NCBI GenBank assembly: GCA_016081115.2
Contig: JABTTQ020000665.1
Location: 124,001 to 188,000 of the forward strand
Length of the DNA stretch: 64,000 nucleotides
Direction: 5' to 3'
Source of the DNA: Rehmannia glutinosa
Taxonomy: Eukaryota > Streptophyta > Magnoliopsida > Lamiales > Orobanchaceae
In this document: positions 1 to 10,355 of the stretch, in pieces
Layout: each line of letters opens with the position of its first letter
How positions within the stretch are numbered: the first letter of the stretch is position 1
Notes under the pieces: generated by a model
Database searches by the model: none
Seen by the model: the letters and a program-made list of their open reading frames with translations, nothing else
What the model was told of the DNA's origin: nothing
Position numbers and translations under genes: made by a program

Positions 1-538
1 CTTGTGGACACCTAGTCTTCAACTCATACTTTCTACTAAAAGGAACCCACCATCTCGCAAATTTCCAGGCCTCACGAACGGCATGTAAAGTCACGTGAGA
101 ACCCCCATCATCCTGAAGATAAACAGCGAGCTTATCAGGAGGGTAATCAAGCGACATAGCCGATATAACTGTGTTCATCACCCCGAGAGAGGGCTCTTTG
201 CTCGGATCCGCCGTGCATATGAACACATCAATCGGAGGAAGCTTTTCATCTCCCGGCAACCTCTCTGGATAAACAGTTCGCTTGACTGGTCTCCATCGAT
301 GAGCTTGGTGCAAAATCCACAGAAATGTGAGTAGAATCTCCGAGAAAAATATCAAAAGATAGGGCGAAAGGGGAATCTCTCTGGTCTCGATAATACGAGA
401 GAGAGTGGTGACTCTGTAGTAAAACACGGTCAAGATAGCAATGGCATTGAGGAACATATGGAGCCTGTTGATGATGAGATTCGTAGTCAACACACGGCAA
501 ACATTCAGAGGAAGTGATTCATGTGAAGTTCCATCCAT
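1..538 (-). CDS. Cellulose synthase-like protein (CslG/J/M-like), copy 1, exon 1 only, continues beyond the window
   Basis: Reading the minus strand from the ATG at 538-536 gives about 179 codons with no stop, running off the left edge. It begins MDGTSHESLPLNVCRVL, has two predicted N-terminal membrane segments, then the GT2 family start with FICTADPSKEP, LDYPPDKLAVYLQDDGGS (the first catalytic Asp region) and KYELKTRCP. It aligns almost without gaps to exon 1 of the complete gene at 40502-44406, apart from a short extra stretch after MDG, so the two are tandem paralogues. Family knowledge: CSL proteins are membrane glycosyltransferases using nucleotide sugars; some CslG/J/M-clade members glucuronidate triterpene aglycones. 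The substrate here is unknown. No disabling change is visible in this part. Confidence 0.9.
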   Translation of the reverse strand, partial: MDGTSHESLPLNVCRVLTTNLIINRLHMFLNAIAILTVFYYRVTTLSRIIETREIPLSPYLLIFFSEILLTFLWILHQAHRWRPVKRTVYPERLPGDEKLPPIDVFICTADPSKEPSLGVMNTVISAMSLDYPPDKLAVYLQDDGGSHVTLHAVREAWKFARWWVPFSRKYELKTRCPQ

Positions 539-673
539 GGCTACCTTCCCCTTAATCTATTACCTTAAAGCATAAATCGATGTCCAGTAATATTAAATCC
601 CCAAATGAAAAAACTTCCCAAAAAAAAAGGAAGGGATGAATAACTGCGACTTCAGTCCAAAATCATGAGTTTT

Positions 674-685
674 GGTATTTATACC
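674..685 (-). promoter_or_regulatory. Candidate TATA box of CSL copy 1
   Basis: The plus strand reads GGTATTTATACC; on the minus strand this is GGTATAAATACC, a good TATA element about 140 bp upstream of the ATG at 538. Spacing fits a leader of roughly 100 nt. A MULE-type MITE ends only about 40 bp further upstream, so anything distal to it has been displaced by ~650 bp. Confidence 0.5.
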
Positions 686-724
686 GACTAGAATTAACTT
701 AAAACGCTTGCCCCCCTTAATTTA

Positions 725-1370
725 GAGGAAATCGTACAAAATAGTCATTTTCAAATTGCAAAGATTAAAGATAACCAACTTTTTCAAACACATTTTTTTT
801 TAGCCATTTTGGGGTGTGAAATAATATTCATACCCTTATAGCATATGAATGGTAATATACTTCTATTTTCACTTATCTCTATGTATTTTCTTACTCTTTC
901 TTCCAAGTTTTGTTTTTTAAAATCGAATCTGTATTTTTCATTTTTAAATATGTAATATGGGTGTTGAATTATAGATATCGAAAAGAGGATTAATTTGATA
1001 TATTATACATGCAAAACGAATTTAAAACGAAAAAATTATTTAAATTTAAAGTTTTTTGGAGAAAAAAAAAATAATCACACAGTGTTCGAGTTAGTGATAC
1101 ACGGTGTTCGAGTTAATCGCAACATTGTTCGAGTTAGTGATACAAAGATTCGAGTTAGTAAAGAACTCGAGCATTTTCTGATCTTCGAGGATTCTTGTGG
1201 GCTTTTTTGAGTTTTGGTGTAGTTAGAATGCTAGACTTGAAAGGTCTTTTGAACTACTAAAGGGAAAGTTTGGAATTTCACACCCCAAAATTATTAAAAA
1301 AATATGTTTGAAAAAGATGGCTAAAAAATATTTTTAGTTGGCCTAAAAGGCTAAAAAAAAAATTTGCCTC
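725..1370. mobile_element. MULE-type MITE in the CSL-1 promoter
   Basis: A 646-bp AT-rich segment is flanked by perfect 9-bp direct repeats CTTAATTTA (716-724 and 1371-1379). Its ends are inverted: GAGGAAAT at the left and, reverse complemented, GAGGCAAAT at the right. A longer inverted match, around CTTTTTCAAACA and ATTTTGGGGTGTGAAAT, lies some 50-100 bp inside each end. A 9-bp target duplication with long TIRs is typical of Mutator-like elements. The centre (about 1085-1170) holds four imperfect copies of a ~20-bp word built on GTTCGAGTTAGTGATAC. No transposase is encoded. Confidence 0.8.
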
Positions 1371-1455
1371 CTTAATTTATGTTTATTGTAGTATGTCTAC
1401 AATCCACGACGTTCAACCTTTTTCTTTTTGGAGTACATATATTTTGGGTCGAGAG

Positions 1456-2306
1456 TGTTAAGTAATCGCCCATTTGCTTTTGCGCTTTGGGTCGAGAGTG
1501 TTAAGTAATTGGCCCATTTGCTTTTGCGCTTGGCCCATATCTTATGTCCTTGGCCAAAATGCAATCCAAAGCCTCCAGCCCATTTCTTATACCCATTGAG
1601 TTACCGGGTCGTGGGTTCGGATCAGCACCCGCTTTGTGAGTCCACGGATCCTTTACTCTTAATCGAGCCGTTGATTATCGCTCTTGATCTTGGCCATTCA
1701 TCCGGACTATAAAATGGGCTCTTCCGAACCCTAATCCTCATTCTGTGGTTTTTCACTCTCTCTCTTCACTCTCTCACTCATCTCTCTCGAATCTTCTTCT
1801 CTGTCTCACCTTCTCTGTGAAATCCGATCTCTCATCGGAGTTCTGTGAAATCTTGAGTGTTTACGGCTAGATCTCGGTGTTTACTTCTCTAGTTCGCCTC
1901 CTTTGTGGGACGAAGGCGAGTTGAGCCAAAACTAGGGTTTCGGGAAGTTAGGGTTTGTGTGATTCGATCTTTTCCTCAGGTCTCTGGGTGTAGATCTGGG
2001 CTTTTCTGTGAGGTTTTGTGGAAGGCTTTGTGGTCCCTTATGTCTTTGGGTTCTGATGATTTCTCTGGTGACTTACAGTGGTAGTTCTTTGGGAAAACTA
2101 GTCATGAGCCGAATAATTTCAATATTCGGATCTTGGGTTGTTACCCTTTATATACTTAGTGTTATATTCTATTTTTACTTGTAATTTTCAATTTATCTTT
2201 TGTACTTTACTTTCGCAAATCGAGTCAGTGTATATCCGTATAATAGTTTGATTGAGTCAGAATTTGTTATTCTAAGACTCGTGTATCGATCTATCGAGGC
2301 GGATTC
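1456..2306 (+). repeat. 5' LTR of the Copia element, truncated at its 3' end
   Basis: Matches 5220-6047 along most of its length, including the CT-rich leader after CTATAAAATGGGC (TATA at ~1708) and the sequence ending GTATCGATCTATCGA. Homology then stops, about 30 bp short of the LTR end seen in the 3' copy. A 43-bp segment spanning the target site and the first LTR bases is repeated in tandem (1445-1487, 1488-1530), giving two copies of GAGAG-TGTTAAG. Confidence 0.8.
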
Positions 2307-2588
2307 TTGAATACTTACATGTTGATGTTTGGGGCCTGTCGATTGTTCCTACCCATGGTGGGAATAGGTATTTTCTATCGTGATTGATGATTTTTCAAGA
2401 AAAGTGTTTGTATTTCTTATGAAAAACAAGTTTGATGTTTTTGAAAAGCTTCAAAATTGGAAAACCTTGATAGAAAATCGATCGAAAAAGGATTAAGTAT
2501 TTGAGAACCGATAATGGGTTGGAATTATGTAACCAACTCATTGATCAACTTTGTGTTGATTCGAGGGCATTGTAAGCACAAGCAGAAA

Positions 2589-2620
<32 letters not shown>

Positions 2621-4947
2621 AAAAAGGCACAAGTTCAGGCTTTACACCCTCAAAGAAATGGGGTTCTTTGAGAGGATGAATAGAACTCTTTTGGAAATGG
2701 TGAGAAGTATGTTGAGTACATTTGGACTTTCCAAAAAGTTATGGGGTGAAATTTATTCATACATTTGCTTATGTGATTAACGGATCTCCATCTACCTTTG
2801 AAAGGAAATACCACGAACAAGTTTGGTCTGCAGTAAAACCTGTGGACTTTTCAAATTTTTTGGTTGTTCATCCTTTGTCCACCAAAAGGTTGACAAACTT
2901 GATCCAAGATATTTAAAATGTGTTTTTTGGGATACCCCGATGGTGTTACAGGCATGATTGTGGTCCAAATCAAAATGGTTTTAAAGTATTAATCATCGGG
3001 GATGTGGTCTTTAATGAAAATGAGTTTTCCGCCTTGATGTTTCTAAAACTACTATCAAACTCAAAACCCCACTACTCCTAATAAGGTGGAGCTTTCTAAT
3101 GTGCCTTCTACTTACGCCTAATAATCCCGATATGATTGATGATGAGCATGATAATGTGAATGCTAATGATGAGCACAATGATATTGAGGATGATAATGAT
3201 GATTTGAATGATAATGTGCATGATGAATTCCTCTAGTTGACACTAATCAATCATGAGCATCTTTGAAAATGATAACTTGAATGATTATGTGTTAACTAGA
3301 GATAGAACTAGAAGGAACATTAGAATTCCAAACAAGTTTCTTTGATTTTCACTTAACTTCTTATGTGTTCTCGTGTTTGAATCAATTGAGAATTTTGAAC
3401 CTAAAACCTACTCTGATGCTGTGAACTCTGTGAAATAGCTGAGTGCTATGCAAGATGAGATGACCTCTTTGTATGTTAATAACACCTGGGAACTTGTCCC
3501 AAAACCCGTTAATCGCATTCTATTGTTGATTTGTAAATGGTTGTTTAAAATTAAACAAGAAAATGAAGGTGTTAGATACAAAGCTAGATTAGTTGCAAAA
3601 GGTTTTACTCAGAAAGAAGGGATTGATTTACACTGAGTTTTTGCACCTGTTGTGAAGTTTGTAACTGTGAGAATTACGGTAGCTTTAGTGGCTCAGTTTG
3701 ACTGGGAACTAAAGCAACTTGATGTTAAAACTGTTTTCTTACATGGTGATTTGGAAGAACAAATTTTTATGAAACAATCTAAGGGTTTTGAAGATAAAAC
3801 CAAACCAAACCATGTGTGTTTATTGAAAAAGTCTTTGTATGGATTAAAGCAATCACCTAGACAGTGGAATAAGAAATTTGACCAGTGCAAGCCTTATTTG
3901 AAATTCTGTAGAAGCCAATTTGATCATTGTCTGTATTTCAAACTTGATGTTAAGTCTCCTGTTTTCTTGATGATCTATGTTGATGATATCTTGCTGACTG
4001 GTCCATGCATTAAGACTATTGACTATGTGAGAAATTGCTTAAGTGCTAAATTTGATATGAAATTCTTAGGTGATGCTAAGAAAATACTTGGTATGAATAT
4101 TGATAGGGATAGAAATAACTCTGTGATTTATCTTCATCAATCTTCATATGTTGAAAAGGTTTTACAAAAGTTTTCTATGAGTGATGCAAAATTTGTGAAT
4201 GTCCCACTTGCTTCTCATTTTGTGTTAAGTAGGGATCAGTCCCCTAAAACCGATCCTGAAATCCTTTCTATGCAAAATATTCCTTATGTTAATGTCATTG
4301 GATCTGTTATGTACTTAATGGTCAGTACTAGACCAGACATTGCTTATGTTGTTTCTTGCCTTAGTAGATTTATGTCTAATCCTGGAATGGTGCATTGGAA
4401 TGCTTTGAAGTGGTTACTGAGATATCTTAGACATTCAACTGATTATTGCCTCAAATTTTCTAAGTGTGAAAATGGTGTTGTTTTAAAAGGATATGTGGAT
4501 TCCAACTATGCAAATGATAAAGATAACAGAAAATCAACAACCTCTTATGTTTTCACTCTGTGTGGTTCTTGTTTCAGTTGGAAATCCCAGTTACAACATA
4601 TAGTGGCTTTGTCTACTATAGAATCAAAATATGTGGCTGTAACTGAAGCTTTAAAAGAAGCCTTATGGCTAAAAGGTCTTGTTTCTGAAATTGGTTTTCT
4701 AAAATAAAAGGTTGTTGTATTTTCTGACTCTCAACGGTATTGACTTTGTAAGAATCCGATTTTTATGATGAGAACCAAACATATTGATGTTAGGTTTTAC
4801 TTTATAAGAGATATTGTTTCAAAAGGTCTTATCTGTCTTGAAAAAGTGGCATCTGAATACAATCCTGCGGATATGGGTACTAAGTGTCTACCCTTACCAA
4901 AGTTTAAAACTTGTTTAAAAATACTAAATTTTGATACTGGTGACTAG
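2303..4947 (+). pseudogene. Copia pol remnant: integrase, reverse transcriptase, RNase H
   Basis: Integrase core fragments begin near 2310 (HVDVWGPV, then IDDFSRKVFVFLMKNK) and resume after an A-rich tract at 2586-2625 with ERMNRTLLEMVRSMLST. Frameshifts and stops interrupt 2450-3450. Reverse transcriptase starts near 3448 (NNTWELVPKP, YKARLVAKGFTQKEGI), has an in-frame TGA at about 3634, then an open stretch 3652-4707 with KQLDVKTVFLHGDLEE, YVDDILLTG and the RNase H block ending SKYVAVTEALKEALWLKGL. A terminal fragment at 4765-4947 contains TKHIDVRFYFIRD. Nonfunctional: gag and protease are absent and pol is broken in several places. Confidence 0.88.
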
Positions 4948-5219
4948 GTTGTCCCTTGGTGATTACCCTGGGCTTGCAGGCGTACTTTGTGTTTGCCTGT
5001 AAGTTCAAACTGTTGGACTTAATGCTTGCATTGTGCTTGTGTTAGTCTAACACAAAAACCCAGCTTACTCAGTGTTTGCTGGTACTATAATGAGCTCAGT
5101 GCTTATTATGGTAAAGCCCTACTTAGCTATGTACTGGGTAGGCACTCCGGCAATGATGATGACCAGTTTAAATTTTCCCAGGTTTGTCTAATGAAATCCA
5201 ATTAGCCAAAGGTGGAGAT

Positions 5220-6047
5220 TGTTAAGTGATTGGCCCATTTGCTTTTGTGTTTGGCCCATATCTTATGTCCTCGGCCCAAATGCAACCCAAAGCCTCCAGC
5301 CCATTTCTTATACCCATTGAGTTACCCGGGTTGTGGGTTCGGACTGCGGCACCCATTTTGTGAGTCCGCGGATCCTTTACTCTTAATCTGAGTCGTTGAT
5401 TATTGCCTCTTGATCTTGGCCATTCACCCGGACTATAAAACGGGCTCTTTCGAACCCTAATCCTCATTCTATGGTTTTTCACTTTCTCTCTTCACTCTCT
5501 CACTCATCTCTCTCGAATCTTCTTCTCTGTCTCACCTTCTCGGTGAAATCCGATCTCTCATCGGAGTTATGTGAAATCTTGAGTGTTTCTGGCTAGATCT
5601 GAGTGTTTACTTCTCTTGTTCACCTCCTTTGTGGACGAACTGAGTTGGGGCCAAAACTAGGGTTTCTGGGAAGTTAGGGTTTGTGTGATTCGATCTTTTC
5701 CTCGGGTCTCTGGGTGTAGATCTGGGCTTTTCTGTGAGGTTTTGTGGAAGGCTTTGTGGTCTATTCTGTCTTTGGGTTCTGCGGATTTCTCTGGTGACTT
5801 ACCGTGGTGGTTATTTGGGAAAACTGGTTCTGAGCCGAATAATTTCAATATTCGGATCTTGGGTTGTTACCCTTTATATACTTAGTGTTATATTCTATTT
5901 TTACTTGTAATTTTTAGTTTATTTTTGTACTTTACTTTCTGCAAATGAGTCTAGTGTATATCCGTATATAATAGGCTTGATTGAGTCTATAATTTGTTAT
6001 TCTAAGACTCCATGTATCGATCTATTGAAGGAGATAGATACCCAACA
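5220..6047 (+). repeat. 3' LTR of the Copia element
   Basis: 828 bp, from TGTTAAGTGATTGG after the PPT to CCCAACA, followed by the target duplication GAGAG. TATA-like ACTATAAAACGGGC lies near 5432, with a CT-rich leader downstream, as in the 5' copy. Confidence 0.85.
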
Positions 6048-6158
6048 GAGAGTTTTAAAAGTAGACCACTATCCGATTTATTTCACTATGTTGATCTTTA
6101 ATAATGTTTTTATATTAAAATTTGTTGTAATTTTATTTGTCCTCCATCATCATGTATT

Positions 6159-6714
6159 TAGGGGTGGCTACGATTCCTGAATCGCCGATTCCGATTCCAA
6201 AATCGCCAGTTTTGATTCCTCATATTGGAGGAACCAAAACCGTTTGTTTATCTTTTGATAAATTTTTTTTTCAAAATGGTTTGTCAATTTTAATTACCAA
6301 AAAAAGGAAAAGGAAGAAAAAGACTTGGACTTAATTTTCAATTAAGTTTTTGTACTTAATAATATTAAATTATCTATATATATTATTAGAGTATAGAGGA
6401 ATCAAAGTTCACGTAATTTGCTTACAACATTTGGTTTAAAATGTGTCTCATGTAGTTACAAATATAAAATATTATAATAAATATTTAACATTTTTTCTAA
6501 CATATTTTTACCAAAAAATAATAAAAATAGTTGGTTTTAACCTTGAAATCGGCGGTTTTAACTGTTGGTTCCACCACGGTTCTGCTCGGATGGTTCAAAT
6601 CGCCGGTTCACGGTTTTGAGACCAAAAAAACCGAATCGACCTACAGTTCGATTGTAGTTTTGGAATCGTTGATTTGTCAATGGTTCCGATTTTGATTCCA
6701 TTTGCCCACTCCTA
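6159..6714. mobile_element. hAT-type MITE
   Basis: Ends TAGGGGTGGC at the left and, reverse complemented, TAGGAGTGGGC at the right, both followed by GATTCC/GGAATC-rich sequence. Flanks are CATGTATT (6151-6158) and CATGAATT (6715-6722), an 8-bp target duplication with one mismatch. An 8-bp duplication and TAGGG-type ends fit the hAT superfamily. No coding capacity. Confidence 0.72.
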
Positions 6715-6781
6715 CATGAATTTCCTTCCTCTCTTTTTTTAAAAAAAAAAAAAAAAAAACAAGTTTTAATTTTTCTATTAT

Positions 6782-7700
6782 CACAAAAACTTATGTGAGA
6801 CCGTCTCACGAGTCTAAACCTGTGAGACGGATCCTCACATGTCCTCATTCTCCATATTTTCTAGTCTCCCTATTTTTTCTCTCTTCTCTCAATGGTCCCC
6901 CATCCTCCTCCTCATCTCTCTCTCTCATACATGTGTTATTTCATGTCACTTATTTCTCTCTCATCTAATTGGTCTCGCCTTCCTCTCTCTTCACATGGTC
7001 CCATCTCTCTCTCCTCATGTGCTTCCTCTCTCTCTTTATACACACACGTTTTACATATAAAAATCTCACAAAATCCAAATTCTTCAGAAGGTGACACTTT
7101 TTTAATATGAAGTGATACTTTTTTAATAAAAATTGATACTTTGTTTTAATAAAAAATAATATTTTTTAATAAAAAAATGATACTTTTTTAATAAATAGTA
7201 ATACTTTTTAAATAAATAGTAATACTTTTTTAATAAATAGTGGTACTTTTTTATAAGAAGATATACTTTTTCCATAAGAAGTGATATTGCTTTTAATAAA
7301 AGTGATATTTTTTCATAAGAAGTGATACTATTCCATAAGAAGTGATACTTTATTTTAATAAAAAGTGATATTTTTCAAATCCAATGTGATACTTTTTCAT
7401 AAAAAGTGATAATTTATTTTCTCCATATTTTTCCTTTGTTTCATGCATGTATAGAGAAAAAGAATGATGATAGATGTGGGGGGGAGGAGAGAGGGACCAC
7501 AAGAAGAGTTGGATGAGGAGAGAGATGGTGGGACCATAAGAGGAGTGAGGTGTAAGGAAAGAGAGAAAAGGGGGGACCATGAGAGGAGTGAGAGAGGGAC
7601 GCGTGAGTATGTAGAGAGAGAAGGTGCATGTGAATTTTATGTAATGGGGATCCGTCTCACGGATTTAGATCCGTGAGACGGTCTCATAAGAGACTTCCCC
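6782..7700. mobile_element. MULE-type MITE with internal ATACTTTT array
   Basis: Flanked by perfect 9-bp repeats TTCTATTAT (6773-6781 and 7701-7709). TIRs of about 50 bp contain nested palindromes of the type GTGAGACCGTCTCAC followed by GTGAGACGGATCC. Related elements lie at 37682-38807 and 45572-45965. The right third is purine-rich (GAGAGA runs) and the left third pyrimidine-rich, so they are also partly complementary. Apparent ORFs here are low-complexity. Confidence 0.78.
7089..7420. repeat. Degenerate AT-rich tandem array, core GTGATACTTTTTTAATAAA
   Basis: About a dozen or more imperfect copies of a 20-26 bp unit containing (G/A)ATACTTTTT followed by AATAAA or CATAAGAA. The same core occurs in the related MITE at 37682-38807. 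Confidence 0.75.
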
Positions 7701-7739
7701 TTCTATTATTCTCAATTGTGAATGTACGATAAATCAATG

Positions 7740-7920
7740 AGTAAGTCTCATGTGAGACCATCTCGTGAATTTAAATATGAGACTACATGAGACGTGTCTA
7801 ACTCATTTTACAAATCGAAACAAGTTAGATCAAAATCTAAATGATTTAACTAATATAAGTCATTTTAGGATACATCCCACAAAATTAAATTCATAAGATC
7901 GTCCTATATGAGGTTCTCTC
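7740..7920. mobile_element. Possible small, decayed member of the GTGAGAC-type MITE group
   Basis: Left end AAGTCTCATGTGAGACCATC followed by GTGAATTTAA; the right end reverse complements to AACCTCATATAGGACGATC followed by TATGAATTTAA, an imperfect inverted pair. I could not identify a target duplication. Confidence 0.35.
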
Positions 7921-8233
7921 TACATGGATATAATATTATTATAATTAATGTTGATTGCATGTCAAGAAATATGCAATTTTTCCTCTTTCCCACACAAATG
8001 CTCTCCCTCCCTCCTGCCTTAGGCCGTATATGAATGTATTTCCAAGTTCACTTTTCAGTTTCTAGTGTATGGAAATGAATTTTCAGAAGTCTTGGTTTTT
8101 GTATGAAAAATAAAAACATGTTTGGTTTTGTTCTCTAACTTCTATTGAGGTACACATTTGGTTATGGTTTTTTTTAACGGAATTTTTAATATAGATTTGT
8201 GTGATTGTAGTGAAATATATTTGCTTATAGTTT

Positions 8234-8667
8234 TGGAAAAATTGGATCTCACATTCATCCGCTAGGGACAAGCAAAAATAACCGAGAAATAAAACGAAAA
8301 TAACAACAATCCACAACACATGATTTTATGTGGAAACTCCAAAACTGGAGAAAAACCAAGGCCCACGGAGAAAGAAATTCCACTATGTGAAATATTTTTA
8401 CAATCACACATACATTCTCTCTTCTTCGCCCATTTGACCCACACTCTTACAAACCCTTTACTAACTCACACCCCCTCTCAACTCTCCATACTAGAAAATA
8501 CAAGAAAGGAATTTAACTAAGAGTCAAACCACAAATGTTAAAATGTATTTTGGTGCACTTGAAACCACACCACATAGGTTCCTTAAATAGCCTTAAGGTT
8601 CCCCACTTTTGTTTCCCAACCAATATGGGATAAAAGCCCTTCTTATATTTTGACACCAAAAACCAAT
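8234..8667 (-). repeat. 3' LTR of the TRIM-like element
   Basis: Plus-strand copy starts TGGAAAAATTGGATC and ends GACACCAAAAACCAATA. It shows the unbroken form of the site (CCCAACCAATATGGG) into which Harbinger inserted in the other LTR (CCCAAC-TAA...TAA-TGTGGG). Confidence 0.78.
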
Positions 8668-9394
8668 AAACTCCACATTAGCAAAATAAAAGAAGTTTCA
8701 TTGTCTTTACCGACAATTATGACTCTCGAACCAGAGAACCCTACTCCACCATATGAGTATACCACTTAGAATACATCATCCTAAGAATTTTCTTCTGCAC
8801 ATGTTGGAAAAACCGTTGAAATTTATGGTGCAACTTCCAACTTTTGGAAGTCCTTCAGCCATTGACATAGCACACACCTTGTATCAATGCTAAACCGATA
8901 CCCGTGTGTAAATTACACCACACACCCTGCATACATGTCAAACCAATGCCCGTGTGAAATTCCACCACACCCTGCATCCATGACAAGCCAATGCCCGTGT
9001 GCAAATTCCTGGACCCGCTAAGATAACCACATCATCCAACTTGACATACCAAAAAGGCATATATTTTCTCATCGAGAGAAAATCATCACTTATCACAATG
9101 TTATCCCCGGATTGGGTGATGTTGTCATATTAGCTCCACTTCCCCTTTGACAATTCACCTTCAAAGCATTGTGTAACCCAGATTGTACCATCACATCCTT
9201 GACTTATACTTGCCATAAGCCAAACTTGAACCTTCCATCACAATTCTCCACCTGCTTGAACCACCCTAGCCTGGTGAGCAACCACCTCCAAATGAGACCC
9301 CCGGACCCATTTCTCAAGAAAATCTTTTCTGATATGGACCACAGAGCATACTCAAAATTTCAAGAGACCCGACCCGGACCTGATACCACTTATT
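8668..9394 (-). other. Internal region of the TRIM-like element, no coding sequence
   Basis: Contains no recognisable gag or pol. Positions about 8875-9010 carry three imperfect ~50-bp tandem units built on CAATGCCCGTGTGNAAATTCC. The minus-strand primer-binding site is at the right end (9384-9393). Confidence 0.65.
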
Positions 9395-9786
9395 GAAAAA
9401 ATTGGATCCCACATTCATTCTCTAGCAACAAGCAGAAATAACCAAGAAATAAAATAAAAATAACAACAATCCACAACATAAGATTTTACATGGAAACTCT
9501 AAAATCGGAGAAAACTCCCAGCCCACAGAGAGATAAATTTAACTATGTGAAATATTTTTACAATCACACTGACATTCTCTCTCCCAACCCCAGTACCCCC
9601 CACACTCTTATAAACATTTGACTAACTCACACATGTCTCCCAACTCTCCATACTAGAAAATACAATAAATGAATTTAACTAGAGTCAAACCACAAATGTT
9701 AAAGTTATTTGACTAGTTGCACTTGAAACCACACAACATGAGTTCCTTAAATGGCCTTAAGATTCTCATCATTTTTGTTTCCCAAC
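9395..9786 (-). repeat. 5' LTR of the TRIM-like element, larger part (rest at 33400-33442)
   Basis: Starts TGAAAAAATTGGATCC next to the PBS and follows the left LTR until CCCAAC at 9786. It is interrupted by Harbinger and resumes with TGTGGGACAAAACCCTTC at 33400. Together the two parts total about 435 bp, the same as the other LTR. Confidence 0.78.
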
Positions 9787-10126
9787 TAAGACCATCTCTA
9801 GTGGTTTGCACTATTTTAGTGCAGAGTCTGCACTACTTTGGTGCAGAATCTGCACTTCATCTCCAGCAGTTTGCACTACTTTCTGCACTAAAAAAGAATA
9901 TTCCATAAGATTCCTTCTTTTATTAATTTAATATTGATTTTTTTATTACTTTATAATTGATAAAAATATTATATAAGTAATTTTATTTAATATAATATAT
10001 TAAAATTTTATCTTCAAAATAATCAAATTAAAAAAATATAAAATTTAAGAAAAGTAATGCAAAAAATTAAAATTGAAATTCATAATAATACATAAACATA
10101 TTTACAATATGATATTGACTAGTTCT

Positions 10127-10355
10127 CTGAATTAGAATACTCTTCCCACAAATGATCAATTAATGCATTCCGAAGATTAAAATGAGCATCTGCATCTTTG
10201 ATTTACCTAAACCGAGCAAGAAAATTTTGAAAACAAGTATGTTCATTTTCAACAAATTTGATGTCCGCAGATGGCACTTCTCTTGCTTCTTCAATTGGAG
10301 CATCAAGATCTCGTTCATCCTCGGTTATCATATTATGCATTATTATGCACGCAGT
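10127..10355 (-). pseudogene. Harbinger transposase, C-terminal piece
   Basis: Minus-strand frame reads CIIMHNMITEDERDL, then EEAREVPSADIKFVENE and FLARFR, a TAA stop where the family has Lys or Gln, then IKDADAHFNLRNALIDHLWE and a final stop at about 10127. This matches the C-terminus of plant HARBI1-like transposases. The upstream end is the Athila insertion point: the GCAGT at 10351-10355 is half of its target duplication. Confidence 0.85.

Larger units (their letters stand above)
1456..6047 (+). mobile_element. Decayed Ty1/Copia retrotransposon
   Basis: An LTR element with target duplication GAGAG at 1451-1455 and 6048-6052. LTRs start TGTTAAGT; the 3' LTR ends CCCAACA. A purine-rich PPT (AAAGGTGGAGAT, 5208-5219) precedes the 3' LTR. 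Between the LTRs are remnants of integrase, reverse transcriptase and RNase H in Copia order. Gag, protease and the primer-binding site are missing: the 5' LTR runs directly into integrase, so a deletion removed the end of the 5' LTR through the start of integrase. Confidence 0.85.

Noticed and set aside
246..500. 84-aa minus-strand ORF at the left edge
   Set aside because: It is a shadow in another frame of the real CSL exon 1, which has no stop in the window.
995..1210. 71-aa ORF upstream of CSL-1
   Set aside because: Lies inside a non-coding MITE and reads through its short tandem repeat.
5222..5482. 86-aa minus-strand ORF
   Set aside because: Lies in the 3' LTR of the Copia element, antisense, with no protein likeness.
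7464..7676. 70-aa Glu/Arg/Gly-rich ORF
   Set aside because: Low-complexity purine-rich DNA within a MITE.
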